Assembly: GCA_905365145.1 (NCBI GenBank)
Contig: CAJPIO010000001.1
Location: 248,001-312,000 of the forward strand
Length of the DNA stretch: 64,000 nucleotides
DNA from: Candidatus Saccharimonadota bacterium
GTDB lineage: Bacteria; Patescibacteriota; Saccharimonadia; Saccharimonadales; Saccharimonadaceae
Direction of reading: 5' to 3'
In this document: positions 27,464 to 35,830 of the stretch, piece after piece
How positions within the stretch are numbered: the first letter of the stretch is position 1
Layout: every line of letters starts with the position of its first letter
Made by a program: the position numbers and the translations under genes
Notes under the pieces: generated by a model
The model's database searches: none
Seen by the model: only the letters and a program-made list of their open reading frames with translations
Told to the model about the DNA's origin: nothing

Positions 27464-27819
27464 TGTCTAATTCACTTTCGCACAAGCTATTGAACCGCAA
27501 CTTGCGCAAGAACCGCGTTCGCGCCAAAGTTAACGGTACGCCAGAGCGCCCGCGCCTCAGCGTCGTTATCAGCAATATGCACGTTAGCGCTCAGCTAATC
27601 GACGATACCGCTGGCAACACCCTAGCAGCGGCTACCACTGTCGGCAGCAAGGCTAAGGGCACGATGACTGAAAAGTGTTCCTTAATCGGTACTGAAATCG
27701 CCAAGAAAGCAAAGAAAGCAAAGATTAACGCAGTTGTATTCGACCGCAACGGCCGCCAGTATGCTGGCCGCCTGAAAGCTCTGGCCGACGCAGCTCGCAA
27801 GGAAGGATTGGAGTTCTAA
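27463..27819 (+). CDS. rplR: 50S ribosomal protein L18
   Basis: This 118-aa protein has RNLRKNRVRAKVNGTPERPRLSVVISNMHVSAQLIDD and the C-terminal VFDRNGRQYAGRLKALADAARKEGLEF, standard for L18, which binds 5S rRNA with L5. It is followed 1 nt later by rpsE. Confidence 0.96.
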   Translation: MSNSLSHKLLNRNLRKNRVRAKVNGTPERPRLSVVISNMHVSAQLIDDTAGNTLAAATTVGSKAKGTMTEKCSLIGTEIAKKAKKAKINAVVFDRNGRQYAGRLKALADAARKEGLEF

Positions 27820-27820
27820 A

Positions 27821-28429
27821 ATGGCCGAAGCCAAAGAACAAACCACGCCCCGAGACGACAAACGCGCCCCGCGCAGCCGCCGTCAAGGTCGAGGCGGTCG
27901 CCGCGATGACCGGCGCAACCAGCGCGATGACGCGCCTAAAGAATTCGAAGAAGTAGTAATCAATATCGACCGCGTGGCGCGTGTCGTCAAGGGCGGCCGC
28001 CGCTTCCGTTTCAAAGCGCTAGTCGTCGTCGGTAATCGCAAGAACAAGGTCGGCGTCGGCGTAGCCAAAGGAGCTGATGTCCAGGCAGCCATCGCCAAGG
28101 CTACAGCCATCGCCAAGAAACACCTGGTTACTATCCCGGTAGTCAACGAAACCATTCCGCACGATATGGAAGTCAAGCTTAGCGGCGCCCGCGTCCTCAT
28201 CAAGCCAGCAGCGCCAGGTACCGGTATTATTGCTGGCGGCGTGGTGCGCGCAGTTATCGGCGTGACTGATATCCGCAACCTGCTGTCTAAGAGCTTGGGT
28301 AGTACCAACAAAGTCAATATTGCTTACGCAACTGTCGAAGCGCTGGCTGGCCTAGTTCCGCGCGAAAAGTGGGTTGGCGCTGAGAAAAAAGCCGAAAAAG
28401 CAAAGGTAGCCGCCAAGGAGGAGAATTAA
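27821..28429 (+). CDS. rpsE: 30S ribosomal protein S5
   Basis: The 202-aa protein has an R/D-rich N-terminal extension of about 45 residues, then EEVVINIDRVARVVKGGRRFRFKALVVVGN and GAGAPGTGIIAGG-type KPAAPGTGIIAGGVVRAVIGVTDI, the S5 signature. S5 helps form the mRNA entry tunnel with S3 and S4. rpmD (L30), which often follows rpsE, is absent; rplO comes next. Confidence 0.96.
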   Translation: MAEAKEQTTPRDDKRAPRSRRQGRGGRRDDRRNQRDDAPKEFEEVVINIDRVARVVKGGRRFRFKALVVVGNRKNKVGVGVAKGADVQAAIAKATAIAKKHLVTIPVVNETIPHDMEVKLSGARVLIKPAAPGTGIIAGGVVRAVIGVTDIRNLLSKSLGSTNKVNIAYATVEALAGLVPREKWVGAEKKAEKAKVAAKEEN

Positions 28430-28430
28430 T

Positions 28431-28916
28431 ATGAAGTACAATCAGCTCCAAGTTTCGGCTAACAAAGACCGCAAGCGTGTTGGTCGCGGTATCGCTGCTG
28501 GCGGCGGCAAAACCGCTGGCCGCGGTACCAAAGGTCAAAATGCTCGCACTGGCAAAAAGCTTCGCAGCACATTCCAGGGCGGACAGAATGGCATTGTTAC
28601 CGCTATTCCAAAGGCGCGCGGCTTCAAAAGCTTGCGCATACCAGCTCAGGTGGTGTATAGCGACCGCTTGAATGATTTGAAAGGCAACGTCGACAACTTT
28701 ACGCTATACGAAGCCGGCCTAATAACTACGCCGTTTCACAACGTCAAGGTGATTGCTCGCGGCGACTTGACCGCTAAGATTACTCTGCAAACGCAGGGCG
28801 CATCGCAAAGCGTGGTCGCTATGCTAGAGAAAGCCGGCGGCGCTTTCGAAAAAGCTGCCGTACCACCGCTGTCAAAATCTGCCAAGCAAGCCGAAGCAGA
28901 CGACGAAGCTGCCTAG
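28431..28916 (+). CDS. rplO: 50S ribosomal protein L15
   Basis: The 161-aa protein has KRVGRGIAAGGGKTAGRGTKGQNARTG near its N-terminus and SAKQAEADDEAA at the end. The glycine/arginine-rich N-terminal loop and the AVVYSDRLNDL-like middle fit L15. GAGGAGAATTAAT precedes the ATG. It ends the L6-L15 block before a weak terminator. Confidence 0.95.
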   Translation: MKYNQLQVSANKDRKRVGRGIAAGGGKTAGRGTKGQNARTGKKLRSTFQGGQNGIVTAIPKARGFKSLRIPAQVVYSDRLNDLKGNVDNFTLYEAGLITTPFHNVKVIARGDLTAKITLQTQGASQSVVAMLEKAGGAFEKAAVPPLSKSAKQAEADDEAA

Positions 28917-28957
28917 CCCAGCCGAATAAGATAGCTCGCGGCAGCTTGCAATCTCAC

Positions 28958-28989
28958 AGCAAAACGCTCTCTCTAGAGGGCGTTTTGCT
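28958..28989 (+). terminator. Hairpin after rplO, possible attenuator
   Basis: AGCAAAACGC (28958-28967) pairs with the complementary arm 28980-28989, extended by weaker pairs to about 13. It is followed by ATTATTAG instead of a T-run, so termination may be partial. Confidence 0.5.
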
Positions 28990-29007
28990 ATTATTAGCTC
29001 AATACTG

Positions 29008-29013
29008 TATACT
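29008..29013 (+). promoter_or_regulatory. -10 box before secY
   Basis: TATACT with TG directly before it. It would give secY its own transcript with a leader of about 35 nt containing AGAGGGG. Confidence 0.45.
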
Positions 29014-29055
29014 GTAATAAGTTAATGAATTGTTAGTAGCTAGAGGGGCTAGATA

Positions 29056-30531
29056 ATGAATTGGAGAATAATTTTCCGCTCACTGAAAAATAAAGATATG
29101 CAAAAGCGCTTGCTAATCGTCTTCGGGCTAATTGTAGCGTTTCGCTTCATGGCGCACGTACCGGTGCCGCTGGCTAATCCAACCGAGCTGCGCACCGTCA
29201 TCCAAAGCGTTATTGGCAGCAGCGACTTTGGCGGATTTCTTAATCTCATGAGCGGCGGCGCGCTCAGCCAGATTAGTATTGTTCTGGTCGGCATGAGTCC
29301 ATTCATCACTGCCAGCATCATCACGCAGCTACTCACCAAAGCAATCCCGAAGCTAGAAGAGCTGCACAATGACGGCGAATCAGGCCGCCGCAAGATCAAC
29401 CAGTGGACACGCGTCGTTACTGTGCCGCTAGCTATCGTTCAATCTATCGCTTTTGTTTACATCCTACAGCAATCCGTCCTGGCGAATTCGTCAACCGGCA
29501 CCACTGGCACTTCGATTTGGCAGTGGGCAATTTCGGTAACCGCTATGACCGCTGGCTCAATCTTGCTGATGTGGATCGGCGAGCTGATCACCGAACAAGG
29601 AATCGGCAATGGCATTTCGCTTATCATCTTCGCTGGTATTGTCAGCCAGCTGCCAAATACTTTTGGCACGCTAATTAACTCGCTATTAAGCACCACCAAG
29701 GGCAAACTTAGCATCTTTGGCTGGTTTGATGTACCAGTCGATCCAACAACGTTCTGGCTACTGCTAATTCTCGGTACAGTCGGCTTGGTATTGCTATACT
29801 TCTTGGTCAAGATCAACGAAGCGCAGCGAGTCATTACTATCAATTACGCTAAGCGCGTCGCTGGCAACACTAGCTATGGCGGCGTCAAAAGCATTTTGCC
29901 GATCAAGTTGATCGCCGCTGGCGTTATCCCGGTGATTTTCGCGGTGGCCTTTCTCAGCCTACCGGCATTTGTCGGCCAAGTTATGCGCGCTATGCCTGGC
30001 GCCAACCACACTATCGCCAACAACCTAATCAAGTGGTTCCAAACGCCGACGGCAGCTAGCTTCAGCAACGGCGACTGGACGGTAGCGATTTATCCAATTT
30101 TGTACTTTGTGCTGGTTATCGCCTTCACTTATTTCTACACAGGTATCGTCTTTAACGCTAACGAAATTTCCGAAAATCTGCAAAAGCAAGGCGGCTTCAT
30201 CGCCGGCATTCGGCCAGGCGCTCAAACCGAAGAATATTTAACGCGCACCGTTAACCGCTTGATTTTGTTTGGATCAATCGCTCTTGGCATTATTGCTATC
30301 ATGCCGTTCGCCATTGACTATATCTTTGCGCAACTCGGACTTAACGTTTCGAACTTGTCGATTGGCGGTACCGGACTGCTGATTGTAGTGACTGTCGGCC
30401 TCGAGACGCTGCGGCAAATCAATTCGCGCGCTCTGATGGTAACCTACGACGACTTCAGTATTGATGACCTCGACGACGGCCAAACAAAGAAAAATCGGCG
30501 CAAACTCCTGCGCCTGCGCCGAGCAGCATAG
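29056..30531 (+). CDS. secY: Protein translocase channel subunit SecY
   Basis: The 491-aa protein has ten membrane helices, the GRRKINQWTRV loop, and near the middle NEAQRVITINYAKRV, followed by a long C-terminal half with NPEEISENLQKQGGFIAGIRPG-type NANEISENLQKQGGFIAGIRPG, a highly conserved SecY segment. With SecE (55762) it forms the membrane channel. adk and map, which usually lie between secY and infA, are missing. The C-terminal tail ends in RRKLLRLRRAA. Confidence 0.97.
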   Translation: MNWRIIFRSLKNKDMQKRLLIVFGLIVAFRFMAHVPVPLANPTELRTVIQSVIGSSDFGGFLNLMSGGALSQISIVLVGMSPFITASIITQLLTKAIPKLEELHNDGESGRRKINQWTRVVTVPLAIVQSIAFVYILQQSVLANSSTGTTGTSIWQWAISVTAMTAGSILLMWIGELITEQGIGNGISLIIFAGIVSQLPNTFGTLINSLLSTTKGKLSIFGWFDVPVDPTTFWLLLILGTVGLVLLYFLVKINEAQRVITINYAKRVAGNTSYGGVKSILPIKLIAAGVIPVIFAVAFLSLPAFVGQVMRAMPGANHTIANNLIKWFQTPTAASFSNGDWTVAIYPILYFVLVIAFTYFYTGIVFNANEISENLQKQGGFIAGIRPGAQTEEYLTRTVNRLILFGSIALGIIAIMPFAIDYIFAQLGLNVSNLSIGGTGLLIVVTVGLETLRQINSRALMVTYDDFSIDDLDDGQTKKNRRKLLRLRRAA

Positions 30532-30578
30532 TCTGCAATTTGCATTTTGAAGACACCTGCATCATAATATATCCGTAT

Positions 30579-30609
30579 AATCCTCTCTTTCCTGAAAATA
30601 GAGAGGATT
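30579..30609. other. Hairpin upstream of infA
   Basis: AATCCTCTCT (30579-30588) pairs with AGAGAGGATT (30600-30609), 10 bp, 11-nt loop. A TATAAT at 30576-30581 overlaps its first arm. It may act as a weak terminator for secY or begin a short RNA. Confidence 0.5.
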
Positions 30610-30613
30610 TAAA

Positions 30614-30660
30614 GCCCCGGTCCCGATCGGTTGAACTATAGTTCCCGGTCGGGACTGGGC
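30614..30660. other. Long imperfect hairpin between secY and infA
   Basis: GCCC...GGTCCCGA (30614-30626) pairs with TCGGGACTGGGC (30649-30660) with one bulged C, continued inward by TCGG/CCGG and GAAC-TATA-GTTC. The total is about 20 pairs in 47 nt. There is no T-run, so it is probably not a simple terminator. Confidence 0.6.
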
Positions 30661-30701
30661 CACCACCTCTTAATTATATTTAACAAAATCGCCAAAATGC
30701 A

Positions 30702-30730
30702 TTTACAAATGATGTAAAATCCGCTATAAT
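30702..30730 (+). promoter_or_regulatory. Promoter of the infA-rpsI block
   Basis: TTTACA (30702-30707), a 17-nt spacer and TATAAT (30725-30730). The infA ATG at 30747 is 16 nt further, so the leader is about 10 nt with no clear Shine-Dalgarno. Confidence 0.7.
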
Positions 30731-30746
30731 GGTTAGCTGTATATCT

Positions 30747-30971
30747 ATGGCGAGTCAAAAGGAAGTCATCAAATTGCGCGGCAAGGTAGTGGAAGCACTG
30801 CCTAATACTCAATTTGTTGTCGAACTAGAGAACAGCCTAACAATTATCGCTTATATCAGCGGCAAGATGCGCAAGCACTACATCCGCTTGGTCCCAGGCG
30901 ATAACGTAGAAGTCGAGTTGAGCCCTTACGATCTCACGAAGGGCAGAATCGTCTTCCGCGCACGCGATTAA
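30747..30971 (+). CDS. infA: Translation initiation factor IF-1
   Basis: A 74-aa OB-fold protein, [30 protein letters not shown], then [34 protein letters not shown]. This is nearly canonical IF-1, which occupies the A-site region of the 30S subunit in initiation. A frame from 30729 is rejected because it contains the -10 box. It is followed by rpmJ. Confidence 0.97.
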   Translation: MASQKEVIKLRGKVVEALPNTQFVVELENSLTIIAYISGKMRKHYIRLVPGDNVEVELSPYDLTKGRIVFRARD

Positions 30972-31044
30972 TAACGCAGAGTTGCTCCTGATATCAAGCA
31001 TCTCTCATTAAAAACAGGTTTTTCCTGTAGAAAGTTGTACGCTC

Positions 31045-31161
31045 ATGAAAGTTAAACCGAGTGTCAAGAAGAGAGGTCCGGGTGATCAATTTGTTCGCCG
31101 CAGAGGCCGTCTCTACGTCATCAACAAGAAAAACCCTAAGCATAAGCAAAGGCAGGGTTAA
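31045..31161 (+). CDS. rpmJ: 50S ribosomal protein L36, cysteine-free form
   Basis: A 38-aa protein, [16 protein letters not shown], ending [14 protein letters not shown]. The ends match L36 exactly, but all four zinc ligands (CxxC...CxxxxH) are replaced, as in C-minus L36 paralogues. It is the usual gene between infA and rpsM. It ends 2 nt before rpsM. Confidence 0.93.
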   Translation: MKVKPSVKKRGPGDQFVRRRGRLYVINKKNPKHKQRQG

Positions 31162-31163
31162 GC

Positions 31164-31550
31164 ATGGCTCGAATTGCTGGGGTAGTTATCCCAAGTGACA
31201 AGCAGGTACAAATCGCCCTTACCTATATCTATGGTATTGGGCCGAAGTACTCTCGAGACATCCTTGCGGCGGCTAAAATCAAGCCGACCACTCGGGTGAA
31301 AGATCTCACCGAGGCTGAGGAGCAGAAGCTTCGCGACATTATCGACAAGGATTATGTCACCGAAGGCGATCTGCAGCGCCTGGTGACCAACAATATCAAA
31401 CGCTTAAAGGACATCGGTTCTTACCGCGGCCTAAGGCACAAAAACGGTTTGCCGACACGCGGCCAGCGGACTCGCACCAATGCGCGAACCCGCAAAGGCA
31501 AAGCAATCGCCGTCGGCGGCACGCAGCCAAAAGCAGCAAGCAAGACTTGA
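31164..31550 (+). CDS. rpsM: 30S ribosomal protein S13
   Basis: This 128-aa protein has [26 protein letters not shown], the S13 opening, and ends with [33 protein letters not shown]13 contacts P-site tRNA and L5. It follows rpmJ and is 20 nt before rpsK. Confidence 0.97.
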   Translation: MARIAGVVIPSDKQVQIALTYIYGIGPKYSRDILAAAKIKPTTRVKDLTEAEEQKLRDIIDKDYVTEGDLQRLVTNNIKRLKDIGSYRGLRHKNGLPTRGQRTRTNARTRKGKAIAVGGTQPKAASKT

Positions 31551-31570
31551 TAAGGAAGGACTTTTAAATA

Positions 31571-31957
31571 ATGGCAGAAGCTAAATCAAAAAAGAAGCAG
31601 CGCCGATCAGTCCCGACCGGTCAGCTGCATGTCCAAGCGACATTTAACAACACGATTATCACCTTTGCCGACAGCAAAGGCAACGCGCTGACCGCCGCCA
31701 GTGCTGGCGCTTGCGGTTTCCGCGGCAGCAAAAAAGGCACCGCCTATGCAGCGCAAATTGCTGCTGAAAAGGCCGCCGAGGCTGCTAAATCAACCTATGG
31801 TTTGCGCACAGTTGACGTCTTTGTCAAAGGCGTCGGCCTAGGCCGCGACGCGGCAATCCGCGCCATAAGCAGCTTTGACATTTCAATCAACAGTATTAAA
31901 GACGTAACGGGCGTGCCGCACGGCGGTGTTCGTCCGCGAAAGGCAAGGAGAGCGTAA
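31571..31957 (+). CDS. rpsK: 30S ribosomal protein S11
   Basis: The 128-aa protein has HVQATFNNTIITFADSKGNALTAASAGACGFRGSKKGT and ends DVTGVPHGGVRPRKARRA, standard S11. It lies on the 30S platform near the mRNA exit. The start is preceded by AAGGAAGG. The end overlaps rpsD by one base. Confidence 0.97.
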   Translation: MAEAKSKKKQRRSVPTGQLHVQATFNNTIITFADSKGNALTAASAGACGFRGSKKGTAYAAQIAAEKAAEAAKSTYGLRTVDVFVKGVGLGRDAAIRAISSFDISINSIKDVTGVPHGGVRPRKARRA

Positions 31958-32574
31958 TGGCACGAGACACTAGCCCAATCGTCAAACAGAGCCGCCGCGA
32001 AGGAGTTGCGCTGCATCCTAAAGCGCACAAAATCCTCGCGCGCAAAAGTGGTATCCCAGGCGAACACGCTCACGGCCGCCAGGGCAAGCAGAGTATGTAT
32101 TCTCAGCAGCTGCGCGAAAAGCAGAAAGTCCGTCGCATGTATGGCCTGCTTGAAAAGCAATTTGCTAAGCTAATGAACGAAGCAACTCGCAAACCGGGCC
32201 TAAGCGGCGAAAACTTGCTGCGCTTCCTAGAGTTGCGTCTCGACAACGCCGTTTACCGCGCTGGTTTTGCTACTAGCCGCCGCCAGGCTCGCCAGCTGGT
32301 TAGCCACGGGCATTTCGAGCTCAATGGCCGCCGCGTCGACATTCCGTCGATTCGCGTCAAGGCTGGCGACGTAATTACCGTTCGCCCGAAGAGCACCAAG
32401 TCTGGCTACTTTACGGCGATCAACGATATCTTTGGCAATACCACTCAGGCGCCGCTTAGCTGGCTAAAGGGAGATATCAAAAAGCTAAAAATCGAAATTA
32501 CTAGTGAACCAAAGCGCGAAGAGGCCGAAGCGGGCATCAACGAGCAGCTAATTGTTGAGTACTACTCACGTTAA
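31957..32574 (+). CDS. rpsD: 30S ribosomal protein S4, cysteine-free form
   Basis: The 205-aa protein has the S4 alpha-helical and S4-RNA-binding parts: LRFLELRLDNAVYRAGFATSRRQARQLVSHGHFELNGRRV. The N-terminal segment (GREGVALHPKAHKILARKSG-like SRREGVALHPKAHKILA) has no cysteine, whereas zinc-type S4 has four in that place. S4 starts 30S assembly and can repress its operon in other bacteria. Confidence 0.96.
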   Translation: MARDTSPIVKQSRREGVALHPKAHKILARKSGIPGEHAHGRQGKQSMYSQQLREKQKVRRMYGLLEKQFAKLMNEATRKPGLSGENLLRFLELRLDNAVYRAGFATSRRQARQLVSHGHFELNGRRVDIPSIRVKAGDVITVRPKSTKSGYFTAINDIFGNTTQAPLSWLKGDIKKLKIEITSEPKREEAEAGINEQLIVEYYSR

Positions 32575-32593
32575 AAAGGGAGGAAAGATTAAA

Positions 32594-33517
32594 ATGTCTA
32601 AAGTTATTCACAACCCAGCGCTCGCCAAGATTATCGATAACAGCGAGAACTCAAGCACGTTTGTTATTGAGCCGCTGCACTTTAATTACGGCAACACGCT
32701 CGGCAACAGCCTGCGCCGCGTATTGCTCTCCAGCATCCGCGGCGGCGCGATTGTCGCTTTCCGAATCGAAGGTGCCACGCACGAATTCACAACTGTTCCT
32801 GGCATTCAAGAGGACGTCGTCGATATTACTTTGAATCTCAAAGGCGTCAACTTCCGTATTGCCACCGATGAGCCAGTCGAGCTGCGCCTCGAGAAAACTG
32901 GCGCCGACGTCATTACTGCTGGCGATATCGCAACCAATGCTGATGTCGAGGTGATGAATCCTGACCACGTGATTTGCCACGTTGACGACCCAAACAAGAC
33001 GGTTATCATCGATCTAGTAGTTGAATCAGGTCGCGGCTACCAGCCTATCGAAGAATCTAGCGAAAAACGCCTGCATAGCGACATGATTGCGATCGACGCT
33101 ATGTTCAGCCCGGTTACTCGTGTTCGCTTCAAGGTCGACCCGACTCGCATCGGTCAAGAGACTAACCTCGATAAGCTCGAGATGACCATCGAAACCGACG
33201 GCAGTCTGACGCCGCGCGAAGCTTTCGAAGAAGCTGCCGCTATTCTCGTCAATCAGTACACAGCTCTGGCTGGCAGCACTACTGTCGAATCTGCACCAGC
33301 ACTTGGTACAGAGGTCGAGGACGATAATGACGGCTTGAACGCCTCAATCGAAGACTTAGGCCTGAGTGCTCGCACCGCCAATGCCTTAGTCAATAACGAA
33401 ATTCGCACCGTTCACGATTTAGTCACGCTCAACGAGCAAGACTTGCGCGAACTTAAGGGTTTCGGTAGCAAGGCGCTTGACGAAGTAAAAGATAAACTAG
33501 CAGAATTGGAGCTCTAA
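32594..33517 (+). CDS. rpoA: RNA polymerase alpha subunit
   Basis: From ATG 32594 (after AAGGGAGGAAAG) the protein is 307 aa. The N-terminal domain has FNYGNTLGNSLRRVLLSSIRGGAIVAFRIEG (dimerisation), and the C-terminal domain has LGLSARTANALVNNEIRTVHDLVTLNEQDLRELKGFGSKALDEVKDKL (HhH fold that binds UP elements and activators). A linker of about 20 residues, acidic, joins them. Alternative start 32552 lies inside rpsD and is rejected. Confidence 0.97.
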   Translation: MSKVIHNPALAKIIDNSENSSTFVIEPLHFNYGNTLGNSLRRVLLSSIRGGAIVAFRIEGATHEFTTVPGIQEDVVDITLNLKGVNFRIATDEPVELRLEKTGADVITAGDIATNADVEVMNPDHVICHVDDPNKTVIIDLVVESGRGYQPIEESSEKRLHSDMIAIDAMFSPVTRVRFKVDPTRIGQETNLDKLEMTIETDGSLTPREAFEEAAAILVNQYTALAGSTTVESAPALGTEVEDDNDGLNASIEDLGLSARTANALVNNEIRTVHDLVTLNEQDLRELKGFGSKALDEVKDKLAELEL

Positions 33518-33913
33518 ATGCATCGACATGGATACAAAGGGCGTAAGTTAGGCCGCCAACGCGACCAACGGCGAGCGCTCCTGAAAGGTCTAGCGACGAG
33601 CTTGGTGATGGAAGAAAGCATTGAGACGACTTTTCCCAAAGCCAAAGAGCTCGTACGTTATATCGAAAAACTAATCACCAAAGCCAAAAAAGGCAATCTG
33701 GCCAACCGCCGAGCGGTCATCGCTGGACTCAGTACGCAAGTTGCTGCCGTCAAGCTCGTCGACCAAATCGCGCCGCAGCTAACTGGCCGCACTAGCGGGC
33801 ACGTTCGCGTCGAGCGCACTCGGCTGCGCGTTGGCGATGGCGCTCAAATGGCAATCGTTGAATTCGTCGACGAACTCAAACCAATGCCAAAAGCAGCAAA
33901 GGAGGCTAAGTAA
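33518..33913 (+). CDS. rplQ: 50S ribosomal protein L17
   Basis: A 131-aa protein with MHRHGYKGRKLGRQRDQRRALLKGLATSLVMEESIETTFPKAKELVRYIEKLIT, the L17 signature. It lies at the tunnel exit. It directly follows rpoA, as is usual, and overlaps rplM by one base. Confidence 0.96.
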   Translation: MHRHGYKGRKLGRQRDQRRALLKGLATSLVMEESIETTFPKAKELVRYIEKLITKAKKGNLANRRAVIAGLSTQVAAVKLVDQIAPQLTGRTSGHVRVERTRLRVGDGAQMAIVEFVDELKPMPKAAKEAK

Positions 33914-34350
33914 TGGCTGGAAAAACCTTTTCACAGAAGCCTGCCGACATTGCTCGCCGCTGGATACTGATTGACGCCCGCGACGCTAGCCTGGGCCGAT
34001 TATCGACCGCGATCGCTAGCTACCTCACTGGTAAATACAAGCCAACTTACACGCCGCACGTTGACAACGGCGATTACGTCATCGTCATTAACGCTAGCGA
34101 ACTTGTCGTGACTGGTGATAAAGAAACTGACAAAATATACTACAGCTACAGCGGTTTCCCAGGCGGTTTGAAAGAAGCTCAGCTCAAAGATCTCCGCGCC
34201 AAAAGCCCGGCAAGTATCATTGAGCACGCCGTCAAAGGTATGCTGCCCAAGAATAAACTCGCAGCCGGCCGCATGGCTCGCCTGCGTGTCTTCCCGGGTG
34301 CTGAGCACGACCACGCAGCCCAGAAACCAGAGAAAGTAGAGGTTAAGTAA
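33913..34350 (+). CDS. rplM: 50S ribosomal protein L13
   Basis: This 145-aa protein has RRWILIDARDASLGRLSTAIASYLTGKYKPTYTPHVDNGDYVIVINASELVVTGDK and ends with LRVFPGAEHDHAAQKP, standard L13. It initiates 50S assembly. It is followed directly by rpsI. Confidence 0.97.
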   Translation: MAGKTFSQKPADIARRWILIDARDASLGRLSTAIASYLTGKYKPTYTPHVDNGDYVIVINASELVVTGDKETDKIYYSYSGFPGGLKEAQLKDLRAKSPASIIEHAVKGMLPKNKLAAGRMARLRVFPGAEHDHAAQKPEKVEVK

Positions 34351-34749
34351 ATGGCTACCGACAAATACGATTACGGCTTGGGCCGGCGCAAAAGCGCTAC
34401 TGCCCGCGCTCGCCTGACCGCCGGTAAAGGCGCGATCACCATCAACGGCAAGACTGCTGATGAGTACTTATCAGGCAACAAGACCTTGCTGGCTGAGATT
34501 ACCGACCCGCTAGCAACCGTCAACAAGCAAAAAGAGTTTGACGTCAGCGTACTAGTGCGCGGCGGCGGGCTTAGCGGCCAAGTTGATGCCATCAAGCAAG
34601 CCATTGCCAAAGCGATTACTGCTGGTGCCGCCGACTTGCGTGCTCCACTCAAGAAGGCCGGCTTCATGAAGCGCGACCCGCGCGAGAAAGAGCGCAAAAA
34701 ATACGGTCTGCGCAGCGCCCGCAAACGCGAGCAATACTCAAAGCGCTAA
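34351..34749 (+). CDS. rpsI: 30S ribosomal protein S9
   Basis: The 132-aa protein has YGLGRRKSATARARLTAGKGAITINGK and ends in KKYGLRSARKREQYSKR, whose C-terminal arginine contacts the P-site tRNA anticodon. It closes the ribosomal block and is followed by an intrinsic terminator. Confidence 0.97.
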   Translation: MATDKYDYGLGRRKSATARARLTAGKGAITINGKTADEYLSGNKTLLAEITDPLATVNKQKEFDVSVLVRGGGLSGQVDAIKQAIAKAITAGAADLRAPLKKAGFMKRDPREKERKKYGLRSARKREQYSKR

Positions 34750-34775
34750 CTCTTCGTAGTTTAGAGCAGACTCAG

Positions 34776-34808
34776 ATACTCCGCTTGTCATGGCGGAGTA
34801 TTTGTTTT
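34776..34808 (+). terminator. Intrinsic terminator after rpsI
   Basis: ATACTCCGC (34776-34784) pairs with GCGGAGTAT (34793-34801), 9 bp, 8-nt loop, followed by TTGTTTTG. Confidence 0.85.
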
Positions 34809-34809
34809 G

Positions 34810-35076
34810 TCTGAGTAGCTTGATTATTTCGCTATAAAAAAAAAGAACTTATCAGAGTAGTGGATTCTGAAGAGTTACGAAAACACCCTCTGCGATACAG
34901 CACCCATCCAGAGGATTGCGAGAAAGACGGAGGGCCAAAAAACGTCGATCCGCTAATGCCAGCAGCGTCGGCCTCGCCTACAGGCACATCGCCCACTAGC
35001 AAATAGCCACCTATGATTAAAGCTTCCGCCTCTGTATAGCGAAGTACTCAGCACAATAACGCTAGCCGATCCGTGC
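34810..35076. other. Intergenic region with an unexplained start-less minus-strand frame
   Basis: About 270 nt without a supported gene. The minus strand reads RYTEAEALIIGGYLLVGDVPVGEADAAG and goes on for about 60 codons without a start codon. It could be a relic of a membrane protein (ALIIGGYLLVG), but no family is evident. Confidence 0.3.
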
Positions 35077-35082
35077 TATACT
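35077..35082 (+). promoter_or_regulatory. -10 box of the ABC transporter operon
   Basis: TATACT with TG two bases upstream (extended -10). AAGGATT before the ATG at 35102 is the probable Shine-Dalgarno. Confidence 0.5.
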
Positions 35083-35101
35083 TATACATAAGGATTATAG
35101 T

Positions 35102-35830
35102 ATGGAAACAACTTTAACAGGGGTCAAAATATCAGAAAGCGCAATCGCAGCCAATTCCAACAAAACAGCGATTCTCCTCGACAACGTCTCGAAAGATTAC
35201 AAACTCGGCAAACAAACCGTTAAGGCGCTTCGTGGAATAAACCTAGCGATCGAGCGAGGCGAACTGGTCGCCATTACTGGCGCTAGCGGTAGCGGCAAAA
35301 GTACGCTACTTCAAATTATCGGCTGCCTTGATCAGCCAACCTCAGGATCTGTTGTCATCGAATCCAAGGAGACGACTAACTTGCGCGACAGCCAGCTCAG
35401 CCAGCTTCGTCAAAATACTATCGGCTTTGTTTTTCAATCGTTTTATCTACAGCCTTTTTTGCAGCTTAGCGACAATATTGCTGTACCAGCCATGTTTACT
35501 GCTAAAAAGAAAAATCTTATCGACGCCAAAGTAACTTGGCTACTCCAAAAAGTCGGTCTAGAAGAGTACGCAAACCGCCTACCCAAAGAACTTTCAGGCG
35601 GGCAAATTCAACGTGCCGCAATTGCTCGAGCGCTAATAAACAATCCGCGTATCATTCTGGCCGACGAGCCAACTGGCAACTTGGATTCGACCAACAGTCA
35701 ATCAATTATCGATCTGTTCCGCGAAATCCGCTCAACTCTCGGTTCGACAATTGTTATAGTTACTCACGATGCGAGCATTGCCCGCCAAGCCGACCGCGTC
35801 ATAGAATTAAAAGACGGAGCTATCACATGA
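35102..35830 (+). CDS. ABC transporter ATP-binding protein (MacB/LolD-type)
   Basis: The 242-aa protein has Walker A GASGSGKST (60-68), Q-loop FVFQSFYLQPFLQLSDN, signature LSGGQIQRAAIARAL and Walker B IILADEPTGNLDS, the arrangement of the LolD/MacB/FtsE family. An N-terminal stretch of about 25 residues precedes the domain. It pairs with the permease that overlaps its end by 4 nt (ATGA). The cargo may be a peptide, lipoprotein or drug. Confidence 0.94.
   Translation: METTLTGVKISESAIAANSNKTAILLDNVSKDYKLGKQTVKALRGINLAIERGELVAITGASGSGKSTLLQIIGCLDQPTSGSVVIESKETTNLRDSQLSQLRQNTIGFVFQSFYLQPFLQLSDNIAVPAMFTAKKKNLIDAKVTWLLQKVGLEEYANRLPKELSGGQIQRAAIARALINNPRIILADEPTGNLDSTNSQSIIDLFREIRSTLGSTIVIVTHDASIARQADRVIELKDGAIT

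Noticed and set aside
35536..35826. N-terminal extension of the ABC permease
   Set aside because: This part overlaps the ATPase gene in another frame and is arginine-rich noise. The 4-nt ATGA overlap at 35827 is the natural start.
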